Shown here piece after piece: positions 5,100 to 7,723 of a DNA stretch of 7,723 nt. Made by a program: the position numbers and the translations under genes. The notes beneath the pieces were generated by a model that saw only the letters and a list, made by a program, of their open reading frames with translations, searched no databases and was not told where the DNA came from. Source of the stretch: JBBQXV01 sp043785585 (lineage in GTDB: Bacteria; Myxococcota_A; Polyangia; Polyangiales; Polyangiaceae); NCBI GenBank assembly GCA_043785585.1, contig JAYVXB010000138.1, positions 1 through 7,723 on the forward strand. Direction: 5' to 3'. How positions within the stretch are numbered: the stretch's first letter is position 1; the number at the start of each line of letters is the position of its first letter.

Positions 5100-5981
5100 C
5101 ACTCTTGCCGTCGCGGCGCGCAGCGTGTTTTCGAGCAAGCACGCGATCGTCATCGGGCCGACGCCGCCGGGCACGGGCGTGATCGCGGACGCTACCTCTT
5201 TCGCTTCGTCGAACGCGACGTCGCCGACGAGGCGCGTCTTTCCGTCGGTCGCGCCAGGCACCGGAATGCGGTTGATGCCGACGTCGATCACGACCGCGCC
5301 CGGCTTGATCCAGCCGCCGCGAATCAGCTCGGCTTTCCCGACGGCAGCGACGAGGACGTCGGCTTCGCGGCACACCGACGCGAGATCGCGCGTGCGAGAA
5401 TGCGCGATCGTCACCGTCGCGTGCTCGGCGAGCAGAAGCTGCGCGACCGGTTTGCCCACGATGTTGCTGCGCCCCACGACGACGGCGCGCGCGCCTTTCA
5501 GTGGGCCGCTTCCGGTGACCGCGGCGAGCGCGAGCAGGCGCATGCACCCCGTCGGCGTGCACGGCACGAGCCCCGGACGACCCGACGCGAGGAGCCCGGC
5601 GTTGATCGGATGAAATCCGTCGACGTCCTTCGCCGGCGACACGAGATCGAGGACCCGCTGCTCGGTGATGTGCTTCGGCATCGGGAGCTGCACGAGGATG
5701 CCGTCGACTGCGTCGTCTGCGTTCAGCTTCATGACGAGCGCGACGACCTCGTCTTCGGTCGCCGTTGCCGGGAGCGTGTGCAGGCGCCCGCGCATGCCGA
5801 CTTCGTTCGACGCTTTCTCTTTGTTGCGCGTGTAGACCTGGCTCGCGGGATCGTCGCCGACGAGGACGACGTCGAGCCCCGGCACGCGGCCGTGCTTCGC
5901 GCGAAAGGCGTCGACGCCGATTTTCACTTCGGCGCGGACGACCTCCGCGAGCTTCTTTCCGTCGAGGATGCGCGCTGTCAT
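5082..5981 (-). CDS. folD: Bifunctional methylenetetrahydrofolate dehydrogenase / methenyltetrahydrofolate cyclohydrolase FolD
   Basis: FolD interconverts 5,10-methylene-, 5,10-methenyl- and 10-formyl-tetrahydrofolate using NADP+, feeding one-carbon units to purine synthesis and formyl-Met-tRNA. The 299-aa product carries the active-site residues Tyr50 and Lys54 (VYTRNKEKASNEVGM), Gln98 in VQLPMP and Asp121 in KDVDGFHP, all at the E. coli positions. The nucleotide-binding half has PTPTGCMRLL-type sequence (here PCTPTGCMRLL, 140-150), VVVGRSNIVGKPVAQLL (167-183), DVGINRIP (233-240) and the C-terminal ITPVPGGVGPMTIACLLENT (267-286). ATG 5981 starts at the conserved MTARILDGKKLA. The frame continues upstream to 6062 but there it encodes Arg-rich spacer. 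No clear ribosome-binding site is visible. It lies 40 bp after the surface-protein gene on the same strand, so co-transcription is possible, and converges on parB. Confidence 0.97.
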   Translation of the reverse strand: MTARILDGKKLAEVVRAEVKIGVDAFRAKHGRVPGLDVVLVGDDPASQVYTRNKEKASNEVGMRGRLHTLPATATEDEVVALVMKLNADDAVDGILVQLPMPKHITEQRVLDLVSPAKDVDGFHPINAGLLASGRPGLVPCTPTGCMRLLALAAVTGSGPLKGARAVVVGRSNIVGKPVAQLLLAEHATVTIAHSRTRDLASVCREADVLVAAVGKAELIRGGWIKPGAVVIDVGINRIPVPGATDGKTRLVGDVAFDEAKEVASAITPVPGGVGPMTIACLLENTLRAATARVSALEG

Positions 5982-6021
5982 TCGCGCACGGTAGCGCCGC
6001 GCGCGCGCGACGGGTACCGGG

Positions 6022-7557
6022 CTAGTTGGAGAACGTCGAGATCGGCATGTCGGGCGGATCATCGGAGCAGTACACGCCTCCGACCGCGGGCGTGAGACGG
6101 ATGTAGCCCAGCGTCTGAATGCTGGTGGCGCTCGCGGCCTTGCTGGTCAGCGTGCCGTTTTGAGATGTGCCTCCGACGAGCGATCCCGACGTCAGATTGA
6201 TCGAGAACATGCCGTCGTCCGCCGACGTCTTCGCCACCGCGATCGTCCAAGAGCCGGTGAAGTTGCCAGTGTTCTGCACCTGGAAGCCGGTGAATTGCGA
6301 GAGCCCATGGGGCACGCTGATCTGAATCGAGTTGGGGGCGAGCGCGAGGACGGCGCCCTGCGCGGTCTCGTGGAGCAGGATGTTGTGCGGCGTATCGCCG
6401 GAGCTGTCGGTCGAGATCGTCAGCGTGTCGGCGAGCGCGTCCGCGACGGTCGACACCGGCTTCACGACCGGCTTCGGGACGACGCGAACGATCACCGACG
6501 AGCTTGCCGCGAGCGTCTGTGGGACGCCAAGCGGGATCGCGACGTTGTTGGTGTCGGCGAGCGAGTAGGCCGAGTTGGCGCCGCGGCCGAGCGTCGGCGT
6601 CCAGTGCATCGAGAGCCCGGTGTTCGTGATCGTGATCGTCTGAAACGCCGCGGCCGCCGCTCCACACTGCACGATGCCGTAGTTGAGGTTCGTCGGCTGC
6701 ACGCTGACGGCCGTGGTTCCGGTCCCTGTCACGGAGACGTCGGCGGGAAGCGGCCCGCAGAGCACGGTGCCCATCGGCACGGAGACCTGCAACGTGCCGG
6801 TGTACGTCTGGAGCGCGACCGGCGAGAACGTGATCGTCGGCGACACGCTTTGCGTCGGCATGACCGTCAGCGGTGAGGGCACGGTGAACGCGGGGTTGCC
6901 CGTCGCGAGCGTGAGCGACGTCGTCAAGTTCCCGCTGTTGCTCACGCTGAATTGCTGCGTTGCCATCTGCCCGATCGCGACGCCGCCGAACGCCTGCGTC
7001 GTGTTCGCCGTCGACTTGAGGATCGCCCCGTGCGCCGACTGGTGGAGCGGAATGCTGTGCGGCGCATCGGTCGGCGCGGTCGTCGTGATCGAGAGGGTTC
7101 CGGAGTAGAGCTCGGGCGTGACGAGGGAGGTCGCCGGGACGACGCCCGGTATGACCTGGACGGTTCCGCTCATCCCTGGCGCCACCGTGCCGCTGCCCGG
7201 GCTGAGCGTGTAGAAGGTCATGCCGCTGGTGAGCGAGGCGGTCCAGTTGAACGGTGCGGTGCCATTGTTCGTGATGATCACCGACTGCGGCGTCCCAGCC
7301 GTTCCGCAGTTCACCATCCCAAAGTCGACGGTCGCCGGCGTGATCGCGACGACACCCGAGCCAGCTTCGCCACCCGCCTCCGAGGGCGACGAGTCCGGCA
7401 TCGGCGCGCTGTCGAGCGTCTGCGCGGCATCGAGCCTCGTACTCGCATCGCCGCCGGCGAGCACCGGGGGATTCCCGCCGTCGCTACCGCAATGGACCGC
7501 GGCGCCCGCGACGAGCAGCACGACAGAGACGAAGGCCAAGCCTGCACGAGTCCGCAT
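6022..7557 (-). CDS. Secreted, probably lipid-anchored protein with four ASH-like (choice-of-anchor D type) repeats
   Basis: The function is unknown. The 511-aa product starts MRTRAGLAFVSVVLLVAGAA and reaches Cys23 (VHCGSD), a signal peptide with a lipobox-like end, though His at -1 is unusual. An Asp/Ala/Ser/Pro-rich linker (24-68) follows. The rest is beta-sandwich repeats of the ASPM/SPD-2/Hydin type: strands such as VDFGMVNCG...QSVIITNNGTAPFNW (about 71-180), AFGGVAIG...FSVSNSGNLTTSL (181-283), LNYGIVQCG...ITITNTG (284-404) and a fourth (405-511). Repeats 1+2 and 3+4 form a duplicated unit: PHSIPLHQSAHGAIL and PHNILLHETAQGAVL match at their joints. Apart from Cys23, cysteines occur only at 84, 267, 298 and 497, one near each end of both units. 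ATG 7557 has GAGG 8 nt upstream. A TTG at 7602 is rejected. It probably is a cell-surface or periplasmic binding or scaffold protein, perhaps co-transcribed with folD by proximity only. Confidence 0.85.
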   Translation of the reverse strand: MRTRAGLAFVSVVLLVAGAAVHCGSDGGNPPVLAGGDASTRLDAAQTLDSAPMPDSSPSEAGGEAGSGVVAITPATVDFGMVNCGTAGTPQSVIITNNGTAPFNWTASLTSGMTFYTLSPGSGTVAPGMSGTVQVIPGVVPATSLVTPELYSGTLSITTTAPTDAPHSIPLHQSAHGAILKSTANTTQAFGGVAIGQMATQQFSVSNSGNLTTSLTLATGNPAFTVPSPLTVMPTQSVSPTITFSPVALQTYTGTLQVSVPMGTVLCGPLPADVSVTGTGTTAVSVQPTNLNYGIVQCGAAAAAFQTITITNTGLSMHWTPTLGRGANSAYSLADTNNVAIPLGVPQTLAASSSVIVRVVPKPVVKPVSTVADALADTLTISTDSSGDTPHNILLHETAQGAVLALAPNSIQISVPHGLSQFTGFQVQNTGNFTGSWTIAVAKTSADDGMFSINLTSGSLVGGTSQNGTLTSKAASATSIQTLGYIRLTPAVGGVYCSDDPPDMPISTFSN

Positions 7558-7622
7558 GTCCAAGACCTCTACAGCGCGAAGGAGGGCGAAATCACCCAAC
7601 AACGGAGCGTATCGGCGTTCGT

Positions 7623-7646
7623 TTCGACGGGCAACCCCGCGTCGAA
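7623..7646. repeat. 7-bp inverted repeat upstream of the surface-protein gene
   Basis: TTCGACG (7623-7629) and CGTCGAA (7640-7646) are perfect reverse complements around a 10-nt G/C-rich loop. No T-run follows on either strand. It lies 66-90 bp before the start of the surface-protein gene and may be an operator, or the end of an upstream transcript. The rest of 7558-7723 shows only the ribosome-binding site of that gene. A short frame entering from the right edge on the minus strand and stopping at 7661 cannot be judged. Confidence 0.35.
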
Positions 7647-7723
7647 GGCCCGCTAGCCGCTCAAGCTTCGCGCTCGATCGCTCTCGGCCGTGAACGCACG
7701 ACGTGAATCGCGATCGCCGCGCC

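Noticed and set aside
4309..5613. Plus-strand ORF of 434 aa across parB and folD
   Set aside because: It is an Arg/Ala-rich shadow spanning two genes of opposite direction.
6160..6876. Plus-strand ORF of 238 aa opposite the surface protein
   Set aside because: It is extremely Arg-rich with no domain. The minus-strand frame has a signal peptide and clear repeats.
1..7723. parS sites, DnaA boxes and an origin of replication
   Set aside because: Reading by eye found no 16-bp parS-like palindrome and no cluster of TTATCCACA-like boxes. The presence of parAB alone does not show an origin here.
1..7723. Mobile element, CRISPR array, tRNA, CIRCE element
   Set aside because: No transposase-like ORF, spaced direct repeats, cloverleaf or GAGTGCTAA-type inverted repeat was seen.
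7661..7723. C-terminal end of a minus-strand gene entering from the right edge
   Set aside because: Only about 20 codons before a stop, with no recognisable sequence. It cannot be supported.

Overview
The window is GC-rich chromosomal DNA. It carries mostly core housekeeping genes plus one accessory surface-protein gene. Strong G/C preference at third codon positions, the tig-clpP-clpX order, a chromosomal ParA/ParB pair and a Cys-Gly-Ser-Asp lipoprotein with an Asp/Ala/Ser/Pro-rich linker fit a deltaproteobacterium-like organism. My best guess is Myxococcota, perhaps Polyangiales. This is an inference from style and gene content, not a database match.

Left block (1-2906, all minus strand, reading right to left): a 62-aa acidic protein of unknown function, trigger factor (tig), ClpP and the 5' part of clpX, which runs off the left edge. 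This is the classic protein-quality-control cluster: a ribosome-bound chaperone, then the two parts of the ClpXP protease. The spacer between the acidic gene and tig holds three hairpin-capable inverted repeats and a candidate promoter that would give tig an almost leaderless mRNA.

Middle block (about 2907-5077): a doubtful 53-aa minus-strand ORF, then a comparatively AT-rich divergent spacer, then parA and parB on the plus strand. These two overlap by ATGA and form a chromosome-segregation operon. I saw no parS palindrome.

Right block (5082-7557, minus strand): folD, convergent with parB and only 4 bp from it, and upstream of folD a 511-aa secreted, probably lipid-anchored protein. That protein is built of four ASH-like (choice-of-anchor D type) beta-sandwich repeats arranged as two copies of a two-domain unit. 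Its last 40 bp before folD leave room for co-transcription. Positions 7558-7723 hold no gene I can support.

I found no mobile element, CRISPR array, tRNA or rRNA. The least ordinary items are the acidic 62-aa protein, whose tail (five Asp then a terminal Phe) resembles the acidic tips of single-stranded-DNA-binding proteins, and the duplicated, paired-cysteine architecture of the surface protein.
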